Assembly (NCBI GenBank): GCA_030141605.1
Contig: JAQGDQ010000055.1
Location: 188,001-252,000 of the forward strand
DNA length: 64,000 nt
Source of the DNA: Tubiluchus corallicola
Lineage: Eukaryota > Priapulida > Priapulimorpha > Priapulimorphida > Tubiluchidae
Direction: 5' to 3'
Shown: positions 12,199-24,385 of the stretch, in pieces
Numbering within the stretch: the stretch's first letter is position 1
How the letters are laid out: each line of letters begins with the position of its first letter
Notes under the pieces: model-generated
Told to the model about the DNA's origin: nothing
The model's input: only the letters and a program-made list of their open reading frames with translations
Databases searched by the model: none
Program-made: the position numbers and the translations under genes

Positions 12199-12593
12199 TA
12201 CAGTGGGCGCCGCTTAATAGACTCACTTTGGGACTGAAGTGCTTTGACCCAATTAACCACAAAATCTATTAACGGACAGATGTATTATTATTGGTATGGT
12301 AGTTTGAGTATATTCTGCATATACTATAGAATATTGTATTATTCTACATATATTATAGTGCACAAAAATGACTTAAGATGACATAAAAGTAGCAAAAGCT
12401 CATAGGACACACAAAAGTGTCTTTTGAAACACATGAATGAAAAATATTGAGTCAATTACGTGGAGTTATTTGAGTCAGTTGCCAACAATTTTTATATACA
12501 TTTGAATAGGAATGAACCGCACCAAGTGTTTTTGAGTCAATTAAGCGATTGAGTCTATTAAGCGTGAGTCTAATAAACGTCTCCTACTGTATT
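12199..12593. mobile_element. Pogo-like MITE in the laminin 3' flank
   Basis: Left end TACAGTGGGCGCCGCTTAAT then AGACTCA. Right end in reverse complement TACAGTAGGAGACGTTTATT then AGACTCACGC. About 395 bp with no coding capacity. The blocks TTAATAGACTCA and AATTAAGCGATTGAGTC recur inside it. The minus-strand open frame at 12024-12260 is spurious. Confidence 0.75.
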
Positions 12594-13399
12594 CCACATG
12601 ACAGTAAAAAGTGAAAGTTTATAATAAAGTAAAAATTTTAGGCAGTTTGAAGGGAAACCAGCGGCTACAGTGAAACATACAAATTGTGTGATTTGGCTTG
12701 AACCCCTGCAGCACAGAAGGTCTTTGTGGCCAAATGATGCTATTTTAAAGTTATTGCTAAGCGTATGTTTCACAGGCAAATTCAAACATAAAACCAGCAT
12801 CTATTGACAACTAAATCTTTGTTTCCTGTCTAACTAATTATTCTTTTCCCTGATCATCAAGTGGGTTTTATATAAAATTTGCAGTTGAATTTCTTTGGAA
12901 AACTTCCAACTAGTTGTATGCGAGACTGATAGTGCATTTTTACAAACACTGCCTTTTAAACTCTGTTCTTACTTATCATTTTCGTAGCGCTGTTTGTAAT
13001 GTTTTTACCCATGATGTGGTCTCTTTGTTTACGAGATTTAGTAACTACTAAAACTAACCTCAGAATTCAATTTCATTTATATTGCTTATTATTGTTTGTT
13101 TTTCACAATCTACATCCAGTTTTGCTTTTTCTGGAAAATAATTGCCCAAAATACTAGTCGAAAAGAGGATCTCTATATTAATTTAATCGGAAAGCCGATC
13201 TCAAACAATAATCTATAGGTGCCAAACTTTTATCAGCAATTGTTTATGTGCCAAATTATTTTACTAAAAGTGTGTTAAAAAGTTTTTTACAATTTTGTTA
13301 CCTTTTTTAGATGTTGACAAAAAAAAATATTTTTCAATCACTGATCAAATATTTTGATGAAATGTTTTAAGGATGATTTACATGCAGTAATAGCGTTTT

Positions 13400-13466
13400 T
13401 ATACTCGTGCTCACTTAAGGGTGCTAAAAGTGCTTTTGTACTCACTTAAGGGTACTAAAAGTGCTT
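13400..13466 (+). repeat. 36-bp tandem duplication
   Basis: Two adjacent copies of CTCACTTAAGGGTGCTAAAA followed by GTGCTTTT, with one or two differences. Confidence 0.8.
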
Positions 13467-15119
13467 TTGAAATTTTAATTATGTCATCTTTTTAGAAATT
13501 TTAGCAAAAAATGAAATTATACAAAAATTGAAGGATTGTGTTGAAAAACAAATTTTCACTGGTTCAAGATTTACATTGGTTCTTTATTCATATTTGTATT
13601 TCTGAATAGTCTATTTATGGCCTTACAGTAATGTACTGTGCTAAATTCAGTTATGCACCTTTCATGATTTGAGTATTTATTCAATCTTCACTTTGAAATT
13701 TTTAATCATTGGACACAATATCCAATTTTAATAAACGAGTTTTTTTCTGCAAACTACCACACTTTTGTTTTTTATATATTTGTATGCATTTTTTGTTATA
13801 CTTTCCATTTGAAAATGATTGTTCTTACTGCGGCTTACAATTAAAAAACACGTTTTTAGAAAAATTATTAGTTAACTGTAGAATGACTATAAAATAATTA
13901 CTAAACACTTAAAACTAATTAAGCACACAAATTGTGATAATAAACTCCAGCAGACTACTGAGAAAGTTTTAATATCAAACTAGCAAAGGCCTTTGCAAAA
14001 AATTTTGCATATAAATACACAATCAATAATACGCGAACATCCTACATAGTCCTCATAACGCAAAGCCAGTAGCAGTATTTACTAAAGCAAAATTATAGGC
14101 AGAGTATAATGGAATGACGTGACAACTATGGCTTTGCGTCAGCAGTTTTACTAGCGAGAATTGCCGAAAATGAATCCTCTAATCAACTCGTCGCCACTCT
14201 TGGTGTAGGCGTCCTAAACTGTAACCCACATTATCGTGTAGCCTATTCCTCCTCTTTCTGAAGATATATCTCCATCCGACAGTCCCACCAGGCGCCAGTA
14301 GAACGTTTTTCTACAGGCTTTTTGGTTAAAATTTCGAAAAACTCCGTGAAAACGTCCGTTATTGGATACATGGCTCTCCTGCGAATTCTAAATCTCCTGC
14401 TACACCCACCGTTAGACGTGCTATCCAACCATTATCGGCACCTTACCAGGCACATTCCCGTTCTCTAAAAATTTGCAAAAAACTGGCAAAAAGGGCCATT
14501 TTGGAGGTTTTTCGCCCCCGGTTCATTTCGCTGGGCCCAATTTAAAAAATAAGTCATCAAACAGCCGACACTGGATCGAGACCTTTCGTTTAAAATACAG
14601 TTCGCCGAGAATGGTGCCGTCGTTGGAACTGTAGCCTCGAATCTTATTATATACCACACCACCGAAATTAATATCATAGCAGATGCTATTTGGAATTTTT
14701 ACTGTGTTGTTTTTACTGAAATATTAACAGATAATAATTATTATGTGTTGATTCTTGGTTTCAGTTTTTTAATGGTCACAAAGGCTAACCTGCATATCCT
14801 TCAATTGCAAATTATTTTGTTATAAACTAGATGAAAATTAATTTAAATTATAATGCAGCTGAGGGCGAATGAACGTTTATAATACTTAATAGTTAGGCCA
14901 GTATCGATCTCTAGTTTACAAGTAGAACTGATGTGTTCGTGATAAGACTGACTGTCCATCTAATAACTCTACGAGATCCTTCAGCAATAACAAGCTCCAG
15001 TACACAATCATTCATTCCCTTGCATCTCAAAGAGCAGGTACAGGATACAAACCTACCTGTCCTCCAGCCAACGTCACTGTAAAACTGACAGTAAATCTGC
15101 CTTCTCGACAGTAAACGCT

Positions 15120-15985
15120 GCCGTTACACATCGGGATTACTCTATAAAAATCAACACTATTCATGCTGATGTTAAAATTTACTTTATTGACAAGCAAATA
15201 CAGCTACCAATACGTCACAGACTCATAATTACGGTAAGTATATAATTTCGGTTGTAACTGTCGTACATAAGTATCATGTGAATAAACATCGCCATTAGGA
15301 GGAAGTCAAATACTTAGGAATTGATAAACTCTGATAAAATTTTTAAAATGGACATTGCTATAAATAAAAGCAAATTTTATGCATCATTGAGCTCGATATT
15401 GTCAACTCTAGGAAGGAGATGTAACGACATAGTGTCCAAAACGCTGATAAATTCATATTGTTTACCAATTTTGTTATACGCAGTTAATATAGAAGTTAAT
15501 TCATTTTCTTCTGAGCAAGAAAATATTTTATAAGTTTGCTGCAACACAGCTTATAGAAAGATTTTTAATTATGTAATTAGTAATTGTTTAATTAAGTAAT
15601 GAGAGTGTCAAGGTTTTAATGAATTACTGTGGTACTATGCCTGCAAACTGATTGTAGAATTCAAAACTCGAGCATTCAGTTAACGTTGTATTTAACTAAC
15701 TATAGTCATTGTCACTTAAGAAGAAAGTATGGCTTATCTTTAACATAAATGTTAAAAAATGTTATTAATGATTTTAATGTGTGTTTACAAGATTATCTGT
15801 GAAATACATGTGAAAACTTTATGTATGATTACGTACGATCATTGTCATTTTTAAAAATTGTTTATTTTATATATGCTAATTTCTTTCTTTTTTGTGCGTC
15901 TTTATACTAACTTTTCCTTGTTTTTTTTGTGTAAATGAATATATGTGCTGTATCTATATGTAAATAAAATAATAATAATAACTAC
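15120..15985 (+). mobile_element. 5'-truncated non-LTR retrotransposon remnant
   Basis: The open stretch 15321-15533 reads like the C-terminal part of a LINE reverse transcriptase: AINKSKFYASLSSILSTLGR, then SKTLINSYCLPILLYAV. Just upstream another frame reads EEVKYLGI, the usual start of that block, so a frameshift separates them. Downstream, CNTAYRKIFNYV in a different frame continues the family pattern. The element ends at a TAAATAAAATAATAATAATA tail at about 15958-15980. Frameshifts show it is dead. Reverse transcriptase of LINE type (CR1/Rex-like) is my best reading; the exact clade is inference. Confidence 0.65.
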
Positions 15986-16857
15986 TAAAATTAAGACAAA
16001 TGGCAGTACAGAGAGTTGAAATGTCTGTTTTTGCGCCTTAACTAGTCTTCTCTAGTCCTGTTTTTAGTCTAGAGTTAAAATTCTTATTAAATAAGTCTAT
16101 TGCTTCAAGTATTACCACATTCGATAGATTTATTGAAACTCTGATTACTACGTCACGCAATGTATTATCATTATTCTTAACTTTCGAGAACAAATCGTCT
16201 CTTTCAGCCCTTGCTCTGATCAGCTTTATTTAATCTTACCAAATGATCACTCAACTTGTACGTCATCAGCGAGTATTATTTCGCCCAGCACATGGCTTCA
16301 TCTAATACGGCTGATTTGGTGCCGGTCTGGCTTCTTTACCTGATAAGGGCATTTTTGATCGAGCAGGTAGCACGATTGCCTACCTGGCAATTGAAACTTT
16401 AGCCGCGGGATTTCGCCGATTTCATTAACTCGATTTGCCCGGTAACAAAAGCTGATTGAATTGAAGAAAATTGTGGAAAATTACACAAACATCGCCTGAT
16501 GTAAACTTTTGGTTTTCTCCATTTAGACTGATTTAGTGAGTTGTTGAAACTGTTAGTAGCCAACTCTAAGCTCATAAATTGTAACAGTTTTTACGTATTT
16601 GACATATTGAGTAACAGCATTTGTTTGTTATTAAAATTTACCGTTATCACGAATGTTAGTGTTGATTTTTGTAGACGCAAGAACTATTAATTTTGCTATG
16701 TGTTAGGTATATGAAACTTCTCGGCCTTTCTCTGCAGTAAAACACGGTTTTTGGTCGTGAGGCTTGCAATATTATTTTAGCATTTGTCTTTTCTTTGTGA
16801 AGTTATGTGATCGCGTATAATAATAAAATATGCACTTGAATTATTTGACCTTGAGTT

Positions 16858-17480
16858 AAAGCACAGAAAACCCTCCACTTACATAAAGCTTAAAATATTC
16901 GTCTTGAAATTTTATGGCACTTACGTATTGCCTTTTTGCTCACAGGGCTTGCGTCGGCAATAACGCTGTACAAACTCCGGCGATGACCGTTAGACGCAGC
17001 CATTTTGACGATAAGTCATTTGAAACAAGTTTAGATAGCACTGAGTAAGCTCAGCATTCGCAGCTCACACGTCACTAACTAAGTAAAATTTTAAATGACT
17101 TTATCTTGTTAATAAGTTTAAAAATACGTTTTTTAGCTAGTGAGTGGATGCACCCTGTAGGTGATTCAACGATATTTTACCAATTGCTGAAAACGTTTTA
17201 AATTACTAATAATTTTCTTTTCTAGTTACATAAGTCTTTCAAGCAGGTAAGTGAAATTCTAAGTAATATAATTCTACATAGAAAGATTTTTGGGGCATAA
17301 TTTAACCTAGCATTTTCTTCATCTAATTTACGTTGTAGGTATATGAGGTCATGTAATGGTGCGGTCGGAACTGTATTGCGGGAGATTTAAAATGAAATCA
17401 AACAAAAATCCTTTCAACGCTTAGTTTTTTAAGACGATTTTTCTGAAACGTACTTTAGGTGCCCATTTTCATGTTCTTTA
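16858..17480 (+). repeat. Foldback family arm (copy 2)
   Basis: Begins AAAGCACAGAAAACCCTCC and shares CTTACATAAAG, GATGACCGTTAGACGCAGCC, GAAACAAGTTTAGATAGCAC and GTCTTTCAAGCAGGTAA with the copies at 38724 and 56145. It extends through CATGTAATGG(T/C)GCGGTCGG and GCGATTTTTCTGAAAC-like sequence also present at 39240-39380. Confidence 0.75.
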
Positions 17481-17528
17481 AAAGACTAGAGCGGAATGGC
17501 TACTCGTCTGGATGTTGTCGTTGGGATG

Positions 17529-17965
17529 ACCTTTTGGAAAAACAGCGAAGGTTCCGCGAATTCGAAATTGATCGTTATGAAATTTCGCAGGAATATACTA
17601 GAACAAATTCTGCATCAACTGACATAGTCGGGTTTTCGATGAGCCATTTGAATTCAAGATGGCGGCAATAACCGTTTGGAAAAACCATAGGCTCTGCCAA
17701 TCCAAGAAGACGAATTGCGATAAAACTTTGGAAAAAATACCAGAACGTGCTCTACATCGACTGACGAAGTGCTATTTTCGAACCGCCATTTCGAATTCAA
17801 GATGGTGGCGATGACATCTTTTCAAAAAAGCCTACGGCTCTACCAATTTGTAATAGATCGTCATGAAAGTCTATAGGAACGTATCAGAGTGAATTCTGCA
17901 TTGCCTGACAGAGTCGGATTTTTTTTATCTACCATCATGAAGTCAAAATGACGGCATTGGCGTCT
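17529..17965 (+). repeat. Degenerate tandem repeat, three units of ~145 bp
   Basis: Three consecutive units start near 17529, 17671 and 17818. Each runs CTTTTGGAAAAA or a variant, then GATCGT(T/C)ATGAAA-like sequence, then a TCTGCAT(C/T) and CTGAC-AGTCGG block, then AATTCAAGATGGCGGC or a variant. The units differ by many substitutions. The open frame 17459-17671 falls in the first unit and is not a gene. Confidence 0.6.
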
Positions 17966-18429
17966 TTTTTAAAAAAGTTAAAAATCGAAACATAAAAATT
18001 TAAACCTGAGAACGAATGTACTAGAACAAATATCACATCTATTTACGGAGTTCCACAAGCTCTAGTTCAGCGAGCAACTCGACTAATAGTTAGAGACGAA
18101 CTTGTTACATAGCTCCCTATGCATTTCCACACATAGGATCACACAGGTTCAAACACATTCATACAGGTTTAAATGGCTTCACACGGATTAACACTTCTTC
18201 AGACCGCTGTTGCGAATAAAAAGAAACACGTCAAGCTTCAATGCACTAAATTTTTGTCCTCTAAACGAAAAGCAGGATTCACATGTTTGCCAGGAAACAG
18301 TTCTGCTGATTCACGAAGGATATACAACTCGTTCCTCATTAAATACTCTAATGTGGTTTATATTAACATGTATGACATGTTTTTTTAATTTCAACTGAAT
18401 CTCTATTTTTAAATTTGTTTTGGCTTATA

Positions 18430-18750
18430 CTAGTTACACACGGTAAAAAATCTGTCTGCAAAAAGCACCGGGCACAAAATATCAATCAAATTTTGACCAC
18501 ACGACAACTTCCGTATGAAGCAGCAACGTTAGTGGAAAAACTAAGTTTATTTTCACGTGACGTGACTAAACGATGACTTTTTATTGGTCTGACCTGGTAT
18601 TGTCTGATGCAAATTTTTGTATACGCTAAAGCAGGATCAGTTTGTCAGAGACTGAAAATTTAGCTCGTTTAATAAAAATTTGTGTGCAACAAAGTTGATA
18701 AAACAGTGTTTATCGAGCCTGCAGACGAGCAACAATCGAGAAAAGGCGTT
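18430..18750 (+). repeat. Dispersed repeat, inverted copy at 48765-49145
   Basis: Contains ACTGAAAATTTAGCTCGTTT, GATAAAACAGTGTTTATCGA and GCCTGCAGACGAG. The reverse complement of these blocks occurs at 48830-48900 (CTCGTCTGCCGGCTCGATAA and following). No coding capacity. Confidence 0.65.
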
Positions 18751-19034
18751 GGAAAGCAGGTGATGAGTAAATTGTGAAGATTAGCTGTTTATGAATCAAT
18801 TTTAACTTCCAAAAAATTGACAGCAACAATTGAACATACGCAGTCTGTTTAACTAAATTCACAAACAACCAATAAAATTGTATACATCATAATAATTTTT
18901 ATTAACATTTTCACTCATAAGTAAAGAATACCTAATTTTGTTCTCGTATTTCTGAGACAAAGAAAGCATGTTAAAAATAATTATTGGTATCCCTGAGCTA
19001 CGTAGTTTCGGATACTATTATCTTAATGAAAATA

Positions 19035-19665
19035 ATGTTAAAGGATGACAAGATGTTTTTGCATATACTATCCCATTTTCAAGTCTGATAAAACGTGTGC
19101 ATTTTAACACAATTAATACTGCAAAAGCGTTTCTAATAATTAAATAATAGATTAAAAACTTAATTAACGTTGGGTGAGCCCAACTATTGATGACATCATG
19201 AATTAAATTAATTTTCAACATCAAAAATATTTCACGAGCGTGTTGCACGTGTTTGCGAAAGCGAAAATTGAAGTACAGTGCTACTCGGTGTGTTTTACTA
19301 AAGGTATGCATCTGTATGCGTATGTAAGATATTCGGTGTGTTGTACTAAAACTAGGCATGTTTTAAGAAAAAAATGAAAACTTAATTTTGAGCTGTCAAA
19401 CGTGTGCAGTTCGTCACAAACTAACACATCTGAACTGAGAAGTACAGCACCTGTTTTTTGTGCAGGCGCTAGTGCCCGTCTAACTAGCGAATGGCGAAAT
19501 GCATGTAACAGCGAAGAACTAGTGGCGCGAACGTGAAATTACTTTGGTGTGCTAATAATTGTTGCACGTAAGTCATTTTTAAAAAAAATAGCGTGTTTCC
19601 TTTCAATATTTTAAACAGTAGATTGTTTTGATCAACAGTTTAAGTTTGGGTCTGGTTTTCCTTTA
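19035..19665 (+). repeat. Dispersed ~640 bp repeat 'B', copy 1
   Basis: Starts near AAAGGATGACAAGATG and ends near GGTTTTCCTTT. Signature blocks are CCCATTTTCAAGT, AGCGTTTCTAATAATTAAAT, GAGCCCAACTATTGATGACA, GCGAAAGCGAAAATTGAAGT and GCACCTGTTTTTTGTGCA. Further copies: 21230-21640, 26505-26925 and 42334-42770 on +; 29150-29795, 53205-53745 and 58137-58775 on -. It has no protein and looks like a non-autonomous element. Confidence 0.75.
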
Positions 19666-19977
19666 ATGTTGGTTGAATCAGATAGGCCTAAACGGTAATT
19701 TTCTTACACAAGAATAAACAAAAAATCGTGTTCGATATTATCGAAAATTGATAACGAACGATATAGTTTTAAGAAGGAGCACACTGACAGATAAGAACGG
19801 AAATATGAAACTTGTTTGTGTTTGTAGAAATGATAATTTACCTAATTGTCAACAGATCCGGGTTTTTAACCTCCAAGATAGCATGTCTGCTGAAAGAAAT
19901 GGCGAGAAAACATGGTTTGGAAAATTCCACCAAGACAAAGAAAGTCATTAAACTCAATAATTGAGGACAACTTCAAG

Positions 19978-19985
19978 TATAAAAG
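19978..19985 (+). promoter_or_regulatory. TATA box of pentraxin copy A
   Basis: TATAAAAG lies 90 bp before the start codon and is kept in copy B (25184-25191). A start of transcription about 30 bp downstream, near 20008, is inference. Confidence 0.6.
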
Positions 19986-20032
19986 GTTTGCGCCTCAATG
20001 CTTGCGTATCATAAAACGCAAGAGCATTTTAA

Positions 20033-20038
20033 ATGTAA
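20033..20038 (+). promoter_or_regulatory. Start-stop mini-uORF in pentraxin leader
   Basis: ATGTAA lies 35 bp before the start codon, giving a one-codon upstream frame. It is kept in copy B. Its presence in the mRNA depends on the inferred transcription start. Confidence 0.4.
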
Positions 20039-20067
20039 ATTATCTATACGTAAGCAAAAAAATCAAG

Positions 20068-22886
20068 ATGATGTTAATGTCAACGTTCATTATGGCTTCG
20101 CTACTTGTTCTTGGTAAGTTACTAAGTAATGTTAATGCTCAATTTTATGTAAGTCGTATTTGAGAAATCGGTATATATAGAAAAATATAACAAAGAAATT
20201 TGTACAAAACTATCTAAAAGCATAAATTTAAAATATACTACTTTTGAATAGTAATTTTCAGGCGTGGTGGTTGCTGCTATTCACTTGACAATTAGGACGT
20301 AACTGGCATTTCGTGACTTTTCGTAAGTGCATCGTGGCTTTCGGTAAGCGCGCGCTGCTTAAATTAATTCAAATTTATGCAGCTTACCTAATGTTCACGC
20401 AAAAATAGTACAAGATTAGCTATCTAGATTTTTTGTGAAAACTTATTATACTTCTCATGAAGATTGACAGCACGGTACTTTTCTTCAAGACGAATGACGT
20501 CATTGGAAAAAAATGGACATTGAAAATGGGAGCGCTCAAGCAAGAAGTGTTTGCAAGTTTAAAGTGATTTTACATACACAAGGTTCTTATTGCAGTTTTA
20601 TTACTAAAACCTTCTAACATTTTTCGCGAACATTGAAATAAGCTCAATTTCCTGGAGGCGTTTCCTTTAAGTTAAACGGTGAAATAAAAAATGGGTTAAA
20701 TTTGTAGGCTAAAATCTCAAATTTGTTTCTCACTTCACATCATATCACGCTAATGCCTTTATTCAATAAGTTAAAAAACACATAAAATTTGCACGCATTA
20801 GTGTAAAATACATTATACATACATATAAAATAATAAAACTACAATAAAAGCACTCAAGAAAGGGAGAGGATTATATTATTATTATTATGCCTTCATCGAG
20901 AAATGGAATTTTTTTATTTTATACAGGTGTAACTACACAAGATACGTTTGAGCTTTTGTTCACCAGACCAAAACAAACATCGGACTATTACATCAAGTAC
21001 GATGCATTTCCTTCTTCTATGTCGGCACTGTCTTTCTGCGCTTGGATCAGGACAACAGATACCAGACATCTTCTTTCTCTTGTTTCTTACGCTGTGTCAG
21101 GCAGTAATAATGAATTCCATTTTGCGATAACACCTACGAAAACAACAATATATATCAGCGACCAAAAGAGGTAGTAAACACGATTAATAGACCGGACAAA
21201 TTAACTCAGTCAAAACTAATATTTTTAAATGAAGAAAGAACGATTTTTCATGTATTATGCCATTTTCAAGTGCGACAAAAAGTACATATTTTAACACAAT
21301 TAGTACTAGAAAAGCGTTTCTGATAATTACATAATAGATTAAAAACTTAGTTAACAGCGAGCGAGCCCAACTGTTGATGACATCACAAACTAACATAATT
21401 TTCAACAACAAAAAATTTCACGAGCATGTTGCAAGTGTTTGCGAAAGCGAAAATTGAAGTACAGTGCTACTGTAAGATATTAAGTGTGTTGTCGAACGTG
21501 TGCAGTTCGTCACAAACGAATATCTCGCAATTGAGAGGTACAGCACCTGTTTTTTGTGCAATGCGTTTCCGAAATGCAGGTGCTAGTGCCCGTCTAACCC
21601 TCGAATGGCGAAATACACGTAACAGTGCAAAATAAAGCCCAATAAAAAGGAAAACGAACAGAACTGGCGCTTGAAATAATTTCTATTAAATATATTCAGT
21701 TTTGCGAATTAATGTCTACGTAATTTTCAAGCTCTCAAAAACTATTATTTTTTCAATCGATTATGCAGAACAGCAACATTAGATTTGGGTGTTTTTGATG
21801 GAGAATGGCACCATGTCTGCGTTACTTGGGAAAATAGAGACGGAAGATATGCAATGTATGTGGATGGGCGCCATATTTTTGGATCTACTGGATTTGAACG
21901 AAACAGTGTTGTGAGGGTAGGATAACTGACATAGTTTTAGACTTAGTCTAAATCTAACTAGACAAAGTTGTACTAATCAGATTCTGCACAGATAATCCAT
22001 TTGTTGCAAATTTGACTCTCGCTTCTGGTGTTTTGACGGTGTCTTATAATTAAATAAACAAATCCTTGGAAAATATGTGTGCTAAAACTAGCAAGTAGTC
22101 TTGATAAACTTTTCAGCTAGGTAGCTGCACGAAATTTTAGATCTTGCCGATGAATTGTGTGCTAAATTTACTAGCAATGGTTTGTAATTGTTGAATTATT
22201 AGTCATTGTCATTTATCTGTTTTACAGTATTGTGAAATTTATTGTGGAAAATGCGTTTAAATGGCCATGAATGTGGATTACGACAAAAAACTGTATCTAA
22301 CGTGTTTTCTCCAGGTCCATCCTGGAAGCTTTGCATGTTTTTCGGTCCTAGTTCTAAGGATAAGCAAAGTTGCTGACCGCTTGATGAGATCTTGAAATGA
22401 AGAAGAAATCTTTGATCAGAATCTGGACGTATTTTGAATTGCTGATACTTAAACGAAAAAAATAATAAGCTAAATTAGTATTTTAGCTAAGGAAAATAGT
22501 AATATTCTAAGATATCTAGATACTAGATATCTAGAAAATAGACGAACGTGTTATGAAATGTATATACACCTGCATCTAAAAACCTTTTTAATTCCCATCT
22601 AAAACTTTAGGGCGGAGGAGCACTTGTGATTGGTCAAGAACAAGACTCACATGGTGGAGGATTTGACCCAGATCAAATCTTTCTTGGGACCATGACTGAT
22701 GTGAACATTTACAGATATGTTTTATCATCGAATGATATCCGAGAAATGGCTACCAAATGTGTGAACAGGGAAGGCAATCTATGGAAATGGAGCAGTGTTA
22801 AAGGTGGATTACGAGGAAATGTTCAAATACTTCCGTCCAGTTGTAAACGTGGAATAGCAGTTGAGAATGAAAAAGACGGGAATTAA
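20068..22886 (+). CDS. Pentraxin, secreted (copy A, intact)
   Basis: Exons 20068-20113, 20927-21170, 21769-21916 and 22611-22886 join in frame to 237 residues, the usual pentraxin length. Pentraxins are secreted, calcium-dependent pattern-recognition lectins that form flat rings. The first exon encodes a hydrophobic signal start (MMLMSTFIMASLLVLG). The family disulfide pair is present: SFCAW and HHVCVTW. The signature HxCx[ST]Wx[ST] is HVCVTWEN, with N in the last place. The calcium loop GQEQDSHGGGFDPDQ keeps the E, Q, D and Q ligands, with D for E at one position. A second cysteine pair (TKCVNREG and SSCKRG) matches the neuronal-pentraxin-like C-terminus. Strong GT donors follow exons 1 and 2. 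The exon 3 donor, AGG|GTAGGA, is weak. Confidence 0.9.
20470..20670 (+). repeat. Dispersed repeat 'G' in pentraxin intron 1
   Basis: The block with AATGACGTCATTGG, AAAGTGATTTTA and AATAAGCTCAATTTCCTGGA has a duplicate at 25750-25950. A reverse-complement relative lies at about 37485-37665 in a PEA3-gene intron (GCTTATTTCAGCGTTCGC, AAATCACTTTAA, CCAATGACGTCATT). Confidence 0.6.
21230..21640 (+). repeat. Repeat B, copy 2 (pentraxin A intron 2)
   Basis: Carries CATTTTCAAGTGCGACAAAA, GAGCCCAACTGTTGATGACA and GCACCTGTTTTTTGTGCAAT. Shares its site with the copy at 26505, so it predates the tandem duplication. Confidence 0.75.
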
Positions 22887-23692
22887 TTTTTTGCATCTTA
22901 ATTGCGGTAGTTTGATTTTTGAAAATATGTTAATAGATGAAGCAATCGAAATTTTGTTTGACTGGTTCTGCGTTATTATGCATTTAATATCAATGCTTTG
23001 GCAAATGACATTAGCAGAAAATGCTTGTACAGTGAATCAAAATTAAACAGTAAGCACTTCAACAGAAATAATGTCCAGGTAACGTTTGTGAAGGACTGTC
23101 TCGTCAAAAAGAGATGAATTCAAGACACAAGACGGCATAAACCAAGCGTGCCGATCTAAAAGTATTTAAGTTTACTAGAGAGATTTACCAGATTATAATT
23201 ACATACATCTATGTTGAGTAAGAAGTCCTTTTTTATGGTAATAATAAAGGTAAATGTGAACTTCTCGTTTTGCTCAGAGAATCTTATGCTCCATAAGATA
23301 AGTGCACACTGTACAGGTACATGTATATGATTTTAAATTTGAATTCGCTCTTGTATTGAACATTTGTATTTGTGTGGAACAGTTAACCTCAATGTCCTGA
23401 AATATTTTACGATAACTAAACCTAATTATAATACATTTACTCATAAATACGTACACTAAAAATAATATTAGCAATAATATTGGTTGTACTCAATAATAAA
23501 TCATACAGTTTTAAAATACTTTGTTGCTGTTGATTTTTTTTACCTATAGTAGAAATTTCTTAATCAGATAAATGCATAAGCTTAAAAATACTAGAAAATA
23601 TTAAAGACAATTTTGTTGTCAACAATAATATCATTTAATTACAAAAATCGTTGACAATTTGCGCTTACATTAAGAGATAGTCAAAACGTGCA

Positions 23693-23891
23693 CTCATTAG
23701 AGTTTGCATACAGACATTTAGTTATTTTTTAATTTACTAATTTTAGTTTTGCCATCAACGAAGTTTAAATAAACAATAATCGTTACAAAACCTGCCCTCA
23801 TTAGAGTTTGCATACAGACATTTAGTTATTTTTTAATTTACTAATTTTAGTTTTGCCATCAACAAAGTTTAAATAAACACTAATCGTTACA
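23693..23891 (+). repeat. 104-bp tandem duplication
   Basis: CTCATTAGAGTTTGCATACA starts at 23693 and again at 23797. The two copies are nearly identical through CGTTACAA. Confidence 0.9.
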
Positions 23892-23929
23892 AGATTTTTA
23901 TATCTTTTTTTCTGAGAGTTCTGTTAATA

Positions 23930-24385
23930 GAGAATGTGGATCTTTGAATAGCCTTTCCTGAGCGCCTCACCCAAGATGAGAAAAAGCATTTTCCATTTTC
24001 ACTAGAAGATGGTCAATCAAAATAACCAACTTTGAGATGCCTTCACTACAATGGGACAAGTTAACTGTGAAAACAATGATTAGCGCTTGTTGAAAAGAGA
24101 AACTGTCACTCATATGATACCTGCAATGAACCGTATTCCACATTTCTCAGTAATAAGAAGAAAAGCTGCATATAGTATTTGGTCAAGAATCAAAGAAAAA
24201 AGTGATAATTTCGTTATTAATGGTCTTATTAATGTATCTGACGTACGATACAGGTCAAACTTCGTGTTGCACATAACTTTTACTTTGTATAAAATTTCTT
24301 ACCGTAATATTGTGCGCTACAGTTTAAATTTTATTGTAAGTGTGTATATGTTTGTATATGGCTTTTAGCTGAAATAAACTGACCA
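23930..24385 (+). mobile_element. LINE 3'-end remnant (tentative)
   Basis: The open stretch 24087-24368 reads IRRKAAYSIWSRIKEKSDNF, then a SDVRYRSNF-like block, and ends just before AGCTGAAATAAA. This resembles the last residues and 3' end of CR1/L2-type non-LTR elements. There is no reverse transcriptase core nearby, so the assignment is tentative. Confidence 0.4.

Larger units (their letters stand above)
12594..19034. other. Intergenic stretch, laminin to pentraxin cluster
   Basis: I recognise no host gene here. It contains a 36-bp duplication at 13400-13466, a more GC-rich unassigned block at about 14230-14660, a dead LINE fragment at about 15120-15985, a foldback arm at 16858-17480, a ~145 bp tandem repeat at 17529-17965 and a dispersed repeat at 18430-18750. 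Confidence 0.6.
19957..23580 (+). repeat. Segmental duplication unit A (pentraxin copy A)
   Basis: This ~3.6 kb block, from GAGGACAACTTCAAGTATAA to AATCAGATAAATGCATAAG, matches 25160-28706 almost base for base in exons and introns. Repeat B in intron 2 is shared, so it was present before duplication. Copy B lacks about 125 bp near 23270-23395 and carries an extra ~70 bp near 25380. Confidence 0.9.

Noticed and set aside
14243-14677. Two minus-strand open frames in a more GC-rich patch
   Set aside because: No domain or splice structure; probably an unassigned repeat or relic.
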